Below are positions 48,076 through 59,307 of a stretch of 64,000 nt of DNA, piece by piece. Numbering within the stretch: the stretch's first letter is position 1; every line of letters begins with the position of its first letter. The translations under genes were made by a program, and so were the position numbers. Below the pieces are notes generated by a model that was given only the letters and a program-made list of their open reading frames with translations, was not told the DNA's origin and did not search any database. This stretch comes from Molossus alvarezi (taxonomy: Eukaryota; Chordata; Mammalia; Chiroptera; Molossidae): contig CM073891.1 in NCBI GenBank assembly GCA_037176705.1, forward strand, positions 92,338,327 through 92,402,326. The letters run 5' to 3'.

Positions 48076-49269
48076 GTCAGAAAGTCATATCTATATAGAG
48101 TAAGGACAAGTAAAGGTAAAATAAAAATGTTTCTTTTTCTTACTCTTAATTGCTTTAACAGGTACAATTTGTTCAACCAGACATCCTTACCTTCAGTTTG
48201 ACTATTTTATAATTTCAATGAGCTTGCTAAAATTTACCATTTTCTTCATATGTTTTATCTTTTCCGTTTTCACCTTAGTAATGCAAATGTAATAATAAAT
48301 AACTTAGTAATGAGAAATAATTTAAACATTTGAGCCTAGTCTGCATTTGCTTCTATCAACTGTTTTCTCTCTTGAAAACAGATTACATTTTCATGTGCAT
48401 CATAATCTTTGATTATATGCCTGAAGTTTTAACTAAAGAAACAGTAGATACTGAAGTAAATAACATTTACCTTTGAAATGTGGCTCTACTCTTTTTATTC
48501 CATGGTGCTAAATTGGTTGCTGAATCAATATTCATAGGGTCTCTGGGCAGCTGTAATTTGACTGACTGTACTCCTGGTGTTACAATTTTTGTGGGCTGGA
48601 TCAGTTTGTTTCTTTCAGGGGAGTCTGAAATCTAGTACTGGTGAGATTCTAAAAATCTTCGTTTGCTTCACATGCTTTTGTGAGTGTGAGCACTCTGCTA
48701 TCCAGCTGTGCACTTTGGGAAATTTCTTTTAGCTCTTACTCCTCTCACAACTTCCACAGCCACCACTCTGTCAAATTTTAGAAAGACTTTGGAGTTGCTC
48801 AACTTAGCTTTCCTGTCCTGTCTTCAGTCTTTGATAGTTGAATTTCTAAAGTGCCTGGGGGCAGCGTTTTCTCCTAGCTCTCTTACCCTCCCTACACTAG
48901 GAAAGACACTGGAATGAAAATAACTTGAAGTGCATCTAGTGAGTTCCTCTCACCACTTTCATCCTGCCCTTGCCATGGGGAAGAGGGGGAGCTTGCACTT
49001 GGGTGAAGCCCCACAGGCCTCATGGGAGATCTTTCTTTCTCAGCTCTCTTTTTCTGATCCCTTTTTATATACATCTACCAAAATTATATAAATACCCATG
49101 AATAAGAGTTGTTGAGTGACTGCAGACTAGTCTGTTGGAGGAGCTCCTCTGATATCCAATTTGGCAAACAAACTCACTGGAGACTGTTAAAAGCTTTTCT
49201 AATGTCATCTGGTTGCTACTCCCCCTTTGCTGCCCTTCCCCCCAGAATTAATGGTGGATTCCTCTTTCT
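48076..49269. other. no gene recognised
   Basis: Moderately AT-rich sequence between L1-L and a minus-strand L1. I see short chance frames only and no assignable repeat. Confidence 0.45.
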
Positions 49270-49418
49270 TTTGAGTAGCTTTCTTATCCCTTCAGCTACT
49301 CCATGTCTTTAATTGGAGCATTTAAGCCATTTATATTTTAGGTTATTATTGATTCGTACTTATGTCTTGCTATTTTGATTAATTATGCCTCTGTTCCTCT
49401 GTCTACTTCTTTTTATTA

Positions 49419-49836
49419 CTACAGAAGACCTGGAACATTTCTTGCAATGCTGCTTTGGTGGTGATATATTCCTTTAGCCTGTTTTAGTCTGGGAAGCTCT
49501 TTATTTCATCTTCTATTTTGAATGATAGCCTTGCTAGATAGAATAGTCTTGATTTCAGATCCTTATTTTTTATTATCTTGAATATTTCATTGCATTCTCT
49601 CCTTGCCTATAGTTTTTCTGTGGAGAAATCAACTGACCATCTTATGGGAGCTCCTTTGTGGGTAACCTGTTGCTTTTCCCTTGCTACCTTTATGATTCTC
49701 TCTTTTTCTTTAATTTTTGGCATTTTAATTATGATATGTCTTGGTGTAGGCCTATTTAGGTCTTCTTGTTTGGGTCTCTCTGTGCTTTCTGAACTTGTAT
49801 GAATTTTTCATTCACCAAGTTAAGAAAGTTTACTGC

Positions 49837-49891
<55 letters not shown>

Positions 49892-50568
49892 TTTCTATAT
49901 TGATTTTTAGAGAGAGAGGAAGGGAGAGGGAGAGAGAGATATAAACATAGATGAGAGAGAACAATGATTGGTCACCTCCTGCATGCCCCCCACTGGGGAT
50001 CAGGCCCACAACCTGGGCATGTGCCCTGACCAGAATTGAACTGGTGACCTCTTGGTGCATGGGCCAACACTCAACCACTGAACCACACCAGCCAGATTCT
50101 GCCACTATTTCTTAAAGCAGGTTCTCTAACCCTTGCTCACTTTCTTCTTTTTCTGGTACTCCTTTGATGTGGATGTTGCTACAGTTTATATTGTCCCACA
50201 GCTCTCTTAAACTGTTTTCCTGTTTTTCAATTGTTTTTTTTTTTACTTTTGGTTCTCTGATTGAGTGATTTTTTTTTTTCTACTTTGTCTTCTAAATCAC
50301 TGGTTTGGTCCTCAACATCCTCTAATCTGGTGTTTATTTCTTCTAGTGTATTCTTTATTTCGGCTATGTCATTTTTCATTTCCACATTGTTGTTTTTCAT
50401 TTCCAGTTGGTTGATTTTCATTGTTTCTTTTCTCATGCTGTTGAGTATCCTTATAATCACTATTCTAAACTCAAAATCTGATAACTTGCTTATCTCCATT
50501 TCATTTAGCTCTTCTTCTGGAGAATTCTCTTGTTTTTTCATTTGAGACTTGTTTCTTTGTTTCACCAT
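49419..50568 (-). pseudogene. ORF1: L1-O ORF1, broken
   Basis: It starts at ATG 50568 (MVKQRNKSQMKKQENSPEEE) with an open N-terminal and coiled-coil piece to 50227 (IAEIKNTLEEINTRLEDVED). After a frameshift, a divergent SINE (49838-50095) splits the RRM-like part. The C-terminal domain is decayed at 49450-49800. The product would be a normal ORF1p if whole. Confidence 0.83.
49838..50095 (-). mobile_element. divergent tRNA-type SINE, not standard Ves
   Basis: A minus-strand SINE with a long (CTTT)n tail (49838-49894) and a head reading, in reverse, CTGGCTGGTGTGGTTCAGTGG with an A-box-like start and GTTCAATTC B box. Unlike the Ves copies, it lacks the terminal TCCTC-N4-GAGGA palindrome, and its body differs. 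Diverged duplications TTACTGCC at 49830-49837 and ATTCTGCC at 50096-50103. It is probably a related bat SINE subfamily, name not assigned. Confidence 0.82.
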
Positions 50569-50599
50569 TTTGGTTGTGTCAGCAGGGTTTGGAGCCTAC

Positions 50600-51830
50600 C
50601 AAAATATCCTTGTGGTTATCAATGTTCCACAGATTGTGGCTCCCTCTGCATGGTATGGATGTGTATGGAAAAGATCATGCTGAACTCCAATGTCTGGTAT
50701 TATTCTCCTGTGCAAAGTCACAGACCAAGAAAAGACTAGATATGCCAGGGAATGGCCTCTGCCTGCAGGTTGACTGTTAATTTCAATCACTTAATGAACC
50801 TCAGGTTATGGTCCCCAGCTGGACATAAACTCCCCCCGGAAAGCTGGTAGAAAGATTTCCAGTGGGTGGGGCAATTGCTCCCTCCTCCCACCAAAGATGC
50901 TTTGAGAGGAAAAGTCTGCCTGAGAATGATGGTTTTTTTGTTTTGTTTTTTAATCCTCACCCGAGGACATTTTTTTATATTTTGTTCAGATAGAGTGGGA
51001 GGGAGAGAGAGAGAGAGAAACATCGATGTGAAAGGGATACATCGAGTGGTTGCCACCCACACTACCCAACCAGGGCCAGGGACAAACTGCAACTGAGGTA
51101 CGTGCCCTTAGCGGGAACCGAACCCGGGTCTCTCCGGACTGCAGGACGATGCTCTAACTGCTGAGCCAAACCAGCCAGGGTGAGAATGATGGTTTTTGTA
51201 GTGTGGGTTAATGACTCAGCACAGGAACCCAGGCAGCTGCTTTGACAGCTCAGTCCCCAGAGCCAAAAATCCCAATGACCACAAACCAGGCCAACGATTC
51301 AAAGCACCCAGAAATCCATCTCTGCCTGCAGGCTTGTTGTTAGTCTTTAACAGTTAATGAGCCTCAGGTTGCAGTTCTGCACTAGGTGCAAACTTCTCCC
51401 AGCATGCATGTGAAAGTAACCCCAAAATGTGGGGCCATTTATTCACCCCTGAGCTCTCACTGCTTTTATGGGAAAACTGCCTGAGGAGAAATGGTTTCTA
51501 CACCATGATTTAAGGACTCAGTACAGGGACCCAGGCAGCAACGTTCACAACTCCATCCCCAGAGCCATGAATCCCAATGACTACAAGCTAGGCCATTGAT
51601 TCAAAGCACCCAGAGACCTGTCACTGCCTGCAGGCTGGTTGATAGTCTCTGACAGTTAATGAGCCACAGATGGTACTTCTGTGCTAGGCACAAACTCCTC
51701 CTGACAGGTGGGGCGGAATTTCAACAATTGGGGCAGTTGCTCCTCACCCCCTGGGCTGCTTTAATGGGAAAACTCTGCCTGAGAAAAATGGTTTCAGTAG
51801 CATGGGAGAATGACTCAGCATAGGGCTCCT
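50600..51830 (-). repeat. ~300-bp tandem units in the L1-O 5'UTR
   Basis: The same block recurs: CTGCAGGYT...TTAATGARCC(T/A)CA at 50763, 51326 and 51628. The spacings are 303 bp (after removing the Ves insertion and its duplicate) and 302 bp. A second landmark, GAGAA(T/A)...ATGGTTT, recurs at about 51182, 51486 and 51780. This is a tandem-unit promoter region of the kind known from rodent L1s. The units also match the L1-L 5'UTR (34316-34680). Confidence 0.85.
50938..51180 (-). mobile_element. Ves SINE, young, in the L1-O 5'UTR
   Basis: A near-consensus minus-strand Ves with TCCTCACCCGAGGA palindrome. Perfect 17-bp duplications, TGAGAATGATGGTTTTT, at 50921-50937 and 51181-51197. Confidence 0.95.
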
Positions 51831-52479
51831 GATGGCCTGCTTCCCAGCTCTCTCCCCAGTGCCACAAACCCCCAACTCTTTTCACCCAGTTTCAGTTCAG
51901 TCAGCCCTCCTTCTGCTGGAGCCCAAGGTGAGTGGCTGCAGCTGTAATTTAGTGTGCTGGTTTTTCAGTGAAGTACATGTTCCCAGTGATCTTGCTGGAC
52001 AAAACCTCTGCACTGGTGTTTTTTACAGTCAGGTATTATGTGGGCACCTTCCTCTGTTCTACCACTCTGTGGTGGGTGCTGGGCTTGGGGTTTAAATCTC
52101 AGACTTCTCAGGGGGAACTTTTTGCAAATGAGATATCCCTTAGCTGCTGCCTGTGGGAGCCCAGCCAGCCCTCTTTCACCTCTGCACCTCCTATCAGACT
52201 CAATTTGGGCTCCTCTTTATGTTCTTGGTTATAAGGGTTCTCTTCAGTTGGTTATTCAGGATGACTTTTCTTTATTTTAGTTGTAATTCCAGTTTGGTCC
52301 TGGGAAACGGTCAGTGTAGCTTCCATTTAATCCACTACTATTTTTCCTCCTAGATAACATACTTTAAAATTTTTTCTTCTCTCCAACTTTATGTCCCAGA
52401 ATATCTTTATAGAAACCTAGACTAGAATACTACTCTCTTCACAAAACATAAATAACATTTCTATTGTGCTTTGCCCCAT

Positions 52480-52890
52480 CCTGCAGCAATGTCCACGTCA
52501 TTCATTTCTGCCTGTTCAGTTCAATTCTTCTTCAAGAACAACTCAACTACCTTGGCACTTACACTTATACTGGGCTGTCCTCTCTCATGTGGATGTTCTC
52601 ATTCGGCACTCCCCCTTCTGTAATTAAAAAATTAATTTAAATTGCCAGTCATTTCATGATCCCTCCTTGTGAGCTCCTAAATCGCTTATTAGTTAAATCA
52701 ATTATTGGATGTCCTACCTATAATGTTGCCTTTATTTCATTATAAATGTCTTATCATTTTGGCTATTCCATAAGCTCTTTGTGAACACAAATCCTGTGTA
52801 ATTATTATTTATATCCCCACAGCTTAAAGTAGATTGCTTTATATTCATGAGGTGCTTGAAATTCTTGCAAATGAAGTGAAAAATATCCAT
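52480..52890 (+). mobile_element. probable L2-type LINE 3' fragment
   Basis: The end (52760-52880) follows the L2 3' pattern: AAGCTCTTTGTGAACACAAATCC, TTATATCCCCACAGCTTAAAGTA and ATGAGGTGCTTGAAA. Upstream sequence about cysteine/serine-rich codons could belong to it. It is strongly diverged. Confidence 0.45.
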
Positions 52891-54189
52891 TGTTATAATT
52901 ATTTCAGTCATAAAAGAAATCCCTGAGAGTCAGAATGATTCTCATTCAAATGTTATTGGAGGACATTTAAAAATTAAGATTGAACAGAAAAATATTTTAA
53001 CAAATGTGGTACAAATTGAGTTGCTGCTTTTTGTATGTGAAAGATTACTTGGCTTAGAAACATCTTGAAAATATGATAACACTTGGAGTTAGTATCTAAC
53101 AAGGTAAAGGCCACTGTCTAATGGTAGAAGAGAGAGCTACCGGTATATACTGGTCTTTCAGCAAATCTGTAGACTAATGCTGCTCACCTAACAACTTTTG
53201 ACAAATAATTACATAGATGTGAATAAGAGAAAAAATAGAATAAAAAACTCAGACATCAAAATGACCACCTTTTTGAAATAGTGTCCTGAAGTTCAATGGA
53301 ATATGTTCTAGTTTATCATTCTTCCTCAATGTCATTTAAACTTATAATCAAACTCCAGAAGCTAACAAAATTAAATTGAAGAACTCTAAAATTAACTATG
53401 AGACCTTAGAGAAACTACTTCAAAAATGTTGTGCTGTTCTTTAGAGAGGATTTTAGAGTTAATGTGGGAAAAGCTTTTATTGATTAGAATGTAATGGGTG
53501 AGAAAGAAATTGGAAAGGATCAATGTAGTCATTGAGTTTTGCTCAGCTTGACTTTGCACACAATATATTTAAACATTAAGAAAGACATTCAGAGCTTTCT
53601 AGACTGGTTCTTTTCAAACCAAATTGATTGTATTATTGAATAAAATTTGAAGAACCAGTGTTCTCTAGTGCAACAGACATGTGGTCAAATGGTGATGTAA
53701 ATTCAAAGTGCTGCTTCCCTAGCATTTTCTTTGACACATGTAGTTATCACTTTATACTCTCACAATTTATCTATATATGATCACAAAAGAGGTGCAAACT
53801 GAAAATTAGCCAAAGAGTTTGAGAAATAGCTGGAATGTCAGGGAGAAGAGCAGCAAATAATCTGTGGCAACAACTGAGTATGAAGGTATTGATGTTGAAA
53901 AGGATAGTATTGCAAGGAACACATATCACAACTGATTGCAGAGGATTGCAGATAAAGCATTACAACATGTGGGTAATAGGAAGCAGCAAAGATTAAAATA
54001 GTACAGTTGAAATAAGGCAATGAAGAAAGGGGCTCTAGCTGGGATAAGGAGCAAAGAACCCCAAAGTGCTAAAGCATAAGCAAAGATTTGTGTCAAATGT
54101 AGAGAATATCAGGAGAGTTATAGTAGCCCTTAACATATAATCTGAGGTTATAAAATAATATTTATTGCATAAAGTGAATACAATTTATT
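52891..54189. other. no gene recognised
   Basis: AT-rich sequence with short frames only. No supported gene or repeat. Confidence 0.45.
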
Positions 54190-54800
54190 CAGACATAGCT
54201 ATGAAATGTGCCAAACTACAGCATTAGCTCTGAAGACATTTTATTTAAAAAAATGCTGCCTTCATGGAGCTTAAACACTAGTGTACCAGTAGGAGAAAGA
54301 AAGACAGTAAATAATTTTTTTTTAATCCTCACCTGAGGACATTTTTCCATTTTTTGTTCAGACAGAGTGGAAGGGAGAGAGAGAGAGAAACGTTGATGTG
54401 AAAGGGACACATCGAGTGGCTGCCACCCGCACAACCCAACCAGGGCCAGGGCCAAACTGCAACCGAGGTACATGCCCTTAGCGGGAACCAAACCCGGGTC
54501 TCTCTGGACTGCAGCCCGACGCTCTAACTGCTGAGCTAAACTGGCCAGGGCAATAGTAAATAAATTCAAAAAATCTTTTAAATTAAATGAACCCAGTGAT
54601 GGAAAAGCTGTGGAGAAAGATAAAATAGAGAAATAGGAAAGTTAATGAGGGAATGGAGAAGGTGTGTTAAAATGTTCAATTCAGTAGTCAGGAAGGACAA
54701 TCACCAGAGATAAAAAAAAAAAAAAAAAAGCAAGATGGGGTTCAGGTGAGGAGCAGTACCAGAATAGGAGCCAGCAAGTTCAAGAGTGCCAAGCAAGCAT
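54190..54800 (+). repeat. ancient mammalian interspersed repeat, family not assigned
   Basis: Landmarks TGCCTTCATGGAGCTTAAAC, ACTAGTGTACC and AGACAGTAAATAA, then GGAAAAGCTGTGGAGAAAGATAAAATA, TCAGGAAGGACAATC and AGGAGCCAGCAAGTTCAAGAG, follow an old dispersed repeat related to that at 25600-26400. A Ves SINE interrupts it. Confidence 0.4.
54315..54554 (-). mobile_element. Ves SINE
   Basis: A minus-strand Ves with TCCTCACCTGAGGA palindrome and duplications AGTAAATAA at 54306-54314 and 54555-54563. Confidence 0.94.
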
Positions 54801-56134
54801 ATCTGCTGTTCAGGAAATATCACCAAGTCCAGCAGTCAGTAGTCCAGTGTAACCTGAGCAGAGTAAGCTCCATTTTTATATGCATGTTGTATATCTGGGT
54901 GTGAACTAATGATACCCACAATACAAAGTAGTACTCATTTAGTACTAATTCTGTACAAGGAAAAATTATGTTAACAAGAATTGAAAACATAATGTAATGA
55001 GTGCTAAAGTCGCCCCCCCCTCTGCACACGTGCAGACATAATACACATGCAGGAAATAGTTTTATATGTTTCTCTAAAACAAACACAGTTAGAATTACTT
55101 TTGTATATAATATTTAATTTTAAGAGAAATAATAATCCTTAAATATTATATTAAGGAAAATCAATGTTCCTTACATTGTCAAGTTGTCTATTTTATCTAA
55201 AAGAATCCATGTGCCACACTAGGTTCCACACAGTAGTCAGCCTATATAGTGTGCCAGTTTAGCTCTGAGTCAGTTTTCTATCCAAAGCAGTGAAAAGGAT
55301 TATGAAATAGGGAGTTCAAATTTTCAATTAATATTATAGTTTTCTAATCTAAAAACAACAACAAAAATGAGGGCAGCCAGCTAAAGAGATCAAAGAACCA
55401 TGGGGTGGAAGTGGGCACTGCATTTAATCCTTTGGCCTGTGCCTGGATTTTATCTAGTTCTGTCTCTACTATGTCAGAGGTGTTTACCCAAGTACATTTT
55501 GTGTAGCCAGGATATAATCAATAGCAATAATTCTATTGCCTCTGATCCTGGCACTATAGCTTTTGATTTTATTCCAAATTTAGGGATTATTCAGTCAATA
55601 ATTGGGCAATAAACAGTATTTATCCTGCTGATTTTTTTTTTTTTTTGGCGTGTGTGTGAGAAGACACCTAATCTCACACATTTCCAAGGCATTGAGGAAC
55701 TAACTCAATTTTAAGATAACTTTAATTGTTGATGTTAATATTCCAGAAACTTAAAATTTTTTTCTCTCCAATGCTATGTGATAGAATACATTGGAGAAAC
55801 TCCTGAGAACAAAAAGTCAGTTACTAGAGCTGTAATGAGGTTTCATATAACAATATTTGTTCTGTTCTATTCTGTTTTATTGGCTTACTATGAAAATTTT
55901 ATCATGTTTTATCTTCATAGTATAGATTGTATTAATTTATCTATGATCTGTTTTGCTGCTAGACTGTTTAAACAAAAGGTCTTTGTTTGACAGAGGTATC
56001 ACAACCACAATCTGATTTTATTTCAAGACCAAAATAAGCACAGCTAATAATTTCTGCTGCAGTTGAAAATTGACCCTGACATGGGGATGTCTAGCTCTAC
56101 TCATAGTGTATTTTTATGAATGAAAACTGACATT
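54801..56134. other. no gene recognised
   Basis: AT-rich sequence with short frames only. It contains a C8 run at about 55011-55020 and a T15 run near 55634. No gene or repeat family is supported. Confidence 0.45.
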
Positions 56135-56149
56135 AAGAACCTTGGATAT

Positions 56150-56399
56150 GCCCTGGCCAGTTTGGCTCAGCGGTTAGAGCGTCGGCCTGCGGTCCGGAGA
56201 GACCCGGGTTCGGTTCCCGCTAAGGGCACGTACTTCGGTTGCAGTTTGTCCCCAGCCCTGGTTGGTCGTGTGGGTGGCAGCCACTCGATGTGTCCCTTCA
56301 CATCGATGTTTCTCTCTCTCTCTCCCTTCTTCTCTCTCCCTCCCACTCTATCTGTACAAAAAATGGAAAAATATCCTCGGGTGAGGATTAAAAAAAAAA
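56150..56399 (+). mobile_element. Ves SINE, youngest type
   Basis: Closest to consensus of all copies. A Pol III A box, TGGCTCAGCGG, is at 56163-56173 (perfect TRGYNNARNGG). A B box, GTTCGGTTC, is at 56208-56216 (one mismatch to GWTCRANNC). CpGs are well kept. Perfect 15-bp duplications, AAGAACCTTGGATAT, at 56135-56149 and 56400-56414. The right-hand duplication is also the left-hand one of the next SINE. Confidence 0.96.
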
Positions 56400-56414
56400 A
56401 AGAACCTTGGATAT

Positions 56415-56572
56415 GCCCTGGCCTGTTTTGCTCAGCAGTTAGAGCATCAGCCTGTGGACCAAAGAGTCCTGGGTTTGATTTTGACCAAGGGCGCATACCT
56501 CGGTTGTGGTTTGTTCCCGGCCCCAGTTGGGGTCATGCAGGTGGCAACCAATCAATGTGTCTCTCTCACATC

Positions 56573-56605
<33 letters not shown>

Positions 56606-56662
56606 GCCATCTTTCTGAAGATAAATGTAAAAATATCCTCAGGTGAGGATTAAAAAAAAAAA
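56415..56662 (+). mobile_element. Ves SINE, older, at the same target site
   Basis: A plus-strand Ves with more decayed CpGs and a different, longer CT run. Its left duplication (56400-56414) and right duplication (56663-56677, AAGAACCTAGAATAT) match at 13 of 15 bases. It inserted first; the SINE at 56150 later used the same endonuclease site. Confidence 0.95.
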
Positions 56663-56789
56663 AAAGAACCTAGAATATTATACACTTAGAACATGTATAA
56701 TGGAAATAATTTTGTCTTATCTTTAATAAATTTCTTATTGTCACACTGATGTCTACTTCTTGGAAGTATATAATTTGCTTACCTAATGC

Positions 56790-57010
56790 AGTTTTTTGAC
56801 AGTCATCAAATATTCATTGATCATAGTCTACTAGACATTTTTTTCAATGTTGGGTATACAGTGTCAAATAAAACAGAACGTGTTCTTGACCTCATGGATC
56901 TTATAGTTCTATAGTTATTGATGGTGGGTGAAGGGATAAATGAATGAATTAAACAAGCAATGGAAACATGGTGGTATAAAAGATGAGAAAGAGAAGGGGT
57001 GGAAAGGAGT
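56790..57010 (+). repeat. ancient interspersed repeat fragment, family not assigned
   Basis: TTTTTCAATGTTGGGTATACAGTGTC, AAATAAAACAGAACGTG and CTTGACCTCATGGATCTTATAG follow the head of the same old dispersed repeat as 54190-54800. Confidence 0.4.
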
Positions 57011-57599
57011 CCTCTGTTTTCCTTGAGCTTATTAACAATTGTAATCAATGCTGTGGAATCACTGTTTGCTTGTGACTGTTGCAAAACAACATTGTTTTCT
57101 CTTTCTAGAAGCTTTGATCACAAAATTATCTATAGTTAAAATAATAAATTTATCCTTTGACTTTCATCATTAATATATTTCTACAATCCCCAGACATGTA
57201 TATGAATTTTCAAGTTTCTAAATGGAATCTGTGATTTACACTCCAGTAATTGTTTTATTTGCTCCCAGGCAATAGTGGATGTAGGTGGTTGTGTAACTAT
57301 TTACTTCTTCTACTCTTTATTTCTATCTCCAAACCTCTTGGAGGCAGATTTTTTGTGGTACTCTTTTTTTTCACCTGGCTTATAGTAGGTTCCAATCAAA
57401 TGGAGCTTTCTTCCAAGAAAGATCTCTCTGAGGGGTGAGCCATCAGGCAATCTGAATCAATTTTTAAATCTAGTCAATGTCTATAATCCCAGATGACAGG
57501 TAAGTTTCACCTGTAATATTCTTTTACTTATTAATAATAACTAACCCTTCCAACTTTTCTTTCTCTAGCCTATCAGTGAACTGCTATTAAATGCAGATT
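57011..57599. other. no gene recognised
   Basis: AT-rich. CCTGGCTTATAGTAGGTTCCAATCAAA near 57375 resembles an L2 3' end but is too short to call. Confidence 0.4.
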
Positions 57600-58080
57600 T
57601 TGTCTGATGTGATATAAAAACAAGTCATGAAAGTGGAAATCTGTAACTGCTTAGGGAAGGTGAATCGATTTTGAGTTCAGCATTCACCATAGTGAACATG
57701 GGTGGAGGTGGGCGGGTCGTGGCTGAAATGCCACATTCATTTGCTGTTCTTACCAAGATTTGGTAGATTTTCTTAAACAAATGTTTCTCTGTTTGCTGTA
57801 TGCCCATATGACACATGTCAGAGACTGTGGGTCTTCCGATAATTTTCACCAGTTATTGTTTCACTGGAGAAAGGATCCGTGAAGATCCTACCACCACCAT
57901 TCCAGCAATGAGACCCCTCCTGTGGCGTTTTCGGTACAGGTAATGAATGCTGGTCATCCGCTGCAAAGCCAAGTTCTGGTAGCAGGAACACATTCAGTGT
58001 TTTCTGGGAAACATTAAATAGGGAGTGGCTCCAGATGGTAGAGCGGAAATGTATCAAAGATTTTGGTGAAAAGCTCTGGA
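57600..58080. other. unclassified GC-richer block
   Basis: Higher GC than the surrounding AT-rich DNA, with CpG-containing words (GGGCGGGTCGTGG, GTGGCGTTTTCGG). On the minus strand two overlapping frames (58057-57818 and 57849-57625) are open for 79 and 74 codons, but I recognise neither protein. It could be a transposon relic, a processed pseudogene piece or a conserved noncoding element. I assign no function. Confidence 0.35.
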
Positions 58081-58952
58081 ATTAAGAGTCAAAAGCTGAG
58101 TGATCCTATAAAATAGAGCACCAGGCAAGATTCTCATGAAGGATCCAGCAGAGTATTTTCACATTCAGTGCTCTCATTATGTTTTTCTTTTCAGGAGAAA
58201 TGAAGAGGTAAATAGCTATGTTCAGTAGCACACGCTTGAGAAAATTACATTGAAAACTTTTGTTTCCTAAGAGAGGATGTTGTCTCTGCTAAAACTGTAT
58301 CATTTCTGCAGTAATGTCTCTTTTAAAAAAATGTCTTCTACTTATTTTCTACTAAGAATAAATGATCATCTATCTTTTTGTGTATGAGAAATAATCTGTC
58401 ATATATTTTTGAAATTACTCCTACAGTAAAGAACAGAAGATTGACGCTAATGCATCCCTATTACAGTGTGTTAAATAGAGAACATTAAAAACGCTTTCCT
58501 GATATTATTCTATAATAGGAAAAAATGTAGCTAAATAAACTAAAATTATCTTTGCTTGTTACTTATAAAAACCATGGCCTCTACTCTAGTTTTTCTATTG
58601 TAAATCTCGAATTAATTATGATTGATGTAACTTAGTCATTTACTCTTGTTTCTTTTCAAACATAAAGACTCTGTTTATACTTTTCCTACTAAGAACTAAC
58701 TATTCAACTGCTGAATATAAATCATTAGGACAACTGAAGTAAGAAAGACTGAGAAAAGGTTCTGGCAAGTAATAAACACTCAAACATCAGTGACTACAAA
58801 GAAAGCCTGATTACTTTCCTTTGATTGATTTTTCTGACTTGTGTACTTTGTCATGTGCCATAGCATTTTCCTCGGCCCCACAATATACCATCTTTGCACA
58901 GAATTAAGGTGCTAAACCTATTCCAAATTAGTTATTTGGACCTTAACAATTT
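58081..58952. other. no gene recognised
   Basis: AT-rich sequence without a supported feature. Confidence 0.45.
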
Positions 58953-58965
58953 AAAAACTTTTGCA

Positions 58966-59127
58966 GCCCTGGCTGGTATGGCTCAGCGGTTAGAGCGTCG
59001 GCCTGTGGTCCAGAGAGACCCAGGTTCAGTTCCTGCTAAGGGCACATACCTCAGTTGCAGTTTGTCCCCGGCCCTGGTTGGTCATGAGGATGGCAGCCAC
59101 TTGATGTGTCCCTTTCACGTCGATGTT

Positions 59128-59183
<56 letters not shown>

Positions 59184-59259
59184 CCTTCTTCCCTCCCTCC
59201 CTCCCTCCAACTCTGTCTGAACAAAAAATGGAAAAATGCCCTCGGGTGAGGATAAAAAA

Positions 59260-59290
<31 letters not shown>

Positions 59291-59294
59291 AAAT
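58966..59294 (+). mobile_element. Ves SINE with long (TAAA)n tail
   Basis: A plus-strand Ves with A box TGGCTCAGCGG, a long CT tract (59128-59180) and CCTCGGGTGAGGA end, followed by an AATA-type tetranucleotide tail of about 40 bp. A target-site duplication is not clear; a weak AAAAA...TGCA match occurs on both sides. Confidence 0.93.
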
Positions 59295-59307
59295 AAAAAT
59301 GCCTGCA

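Larger units (their letters stand above)
49270..52350 (-). mobile_element. L1-O, 5' part of an L1 lacking its 3' end
   Basis: A minus-strand L1 whose 5' end is at about 52350 (reverse complement of AGTAGTGG...GAAGCTACACTGACC, matching the L1-M start). The 5'UTR runs to 50569 and ORF1 spans 50568-49419. ORF2 starts near 49375, with its ATG changed to ATA, and breaks off after about 35 codons near 49270. There is no 3'UTR or A-tail. Two SINEs interrupt it. Loss of the 3' side is unusual for L1 and probably reflects a later deletion. Confidence 0.85.

Noticed and set aside
56163..56216. a functional tRNA gene
   Set aside because: The A and B boxes are inside a Ves SINE head. The cloverleaf, anticodon arm and acceptor stem are not conserved.
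56120..56653. 177-codon open frame (MKTDIKNLGYALASLAQRLE...)
   Set aside because: It reads through two adjacent Ves SINEs and their duplications. Similar frames appear in every Ves copy, on both strands, so it is a by-product of SINE sequence.
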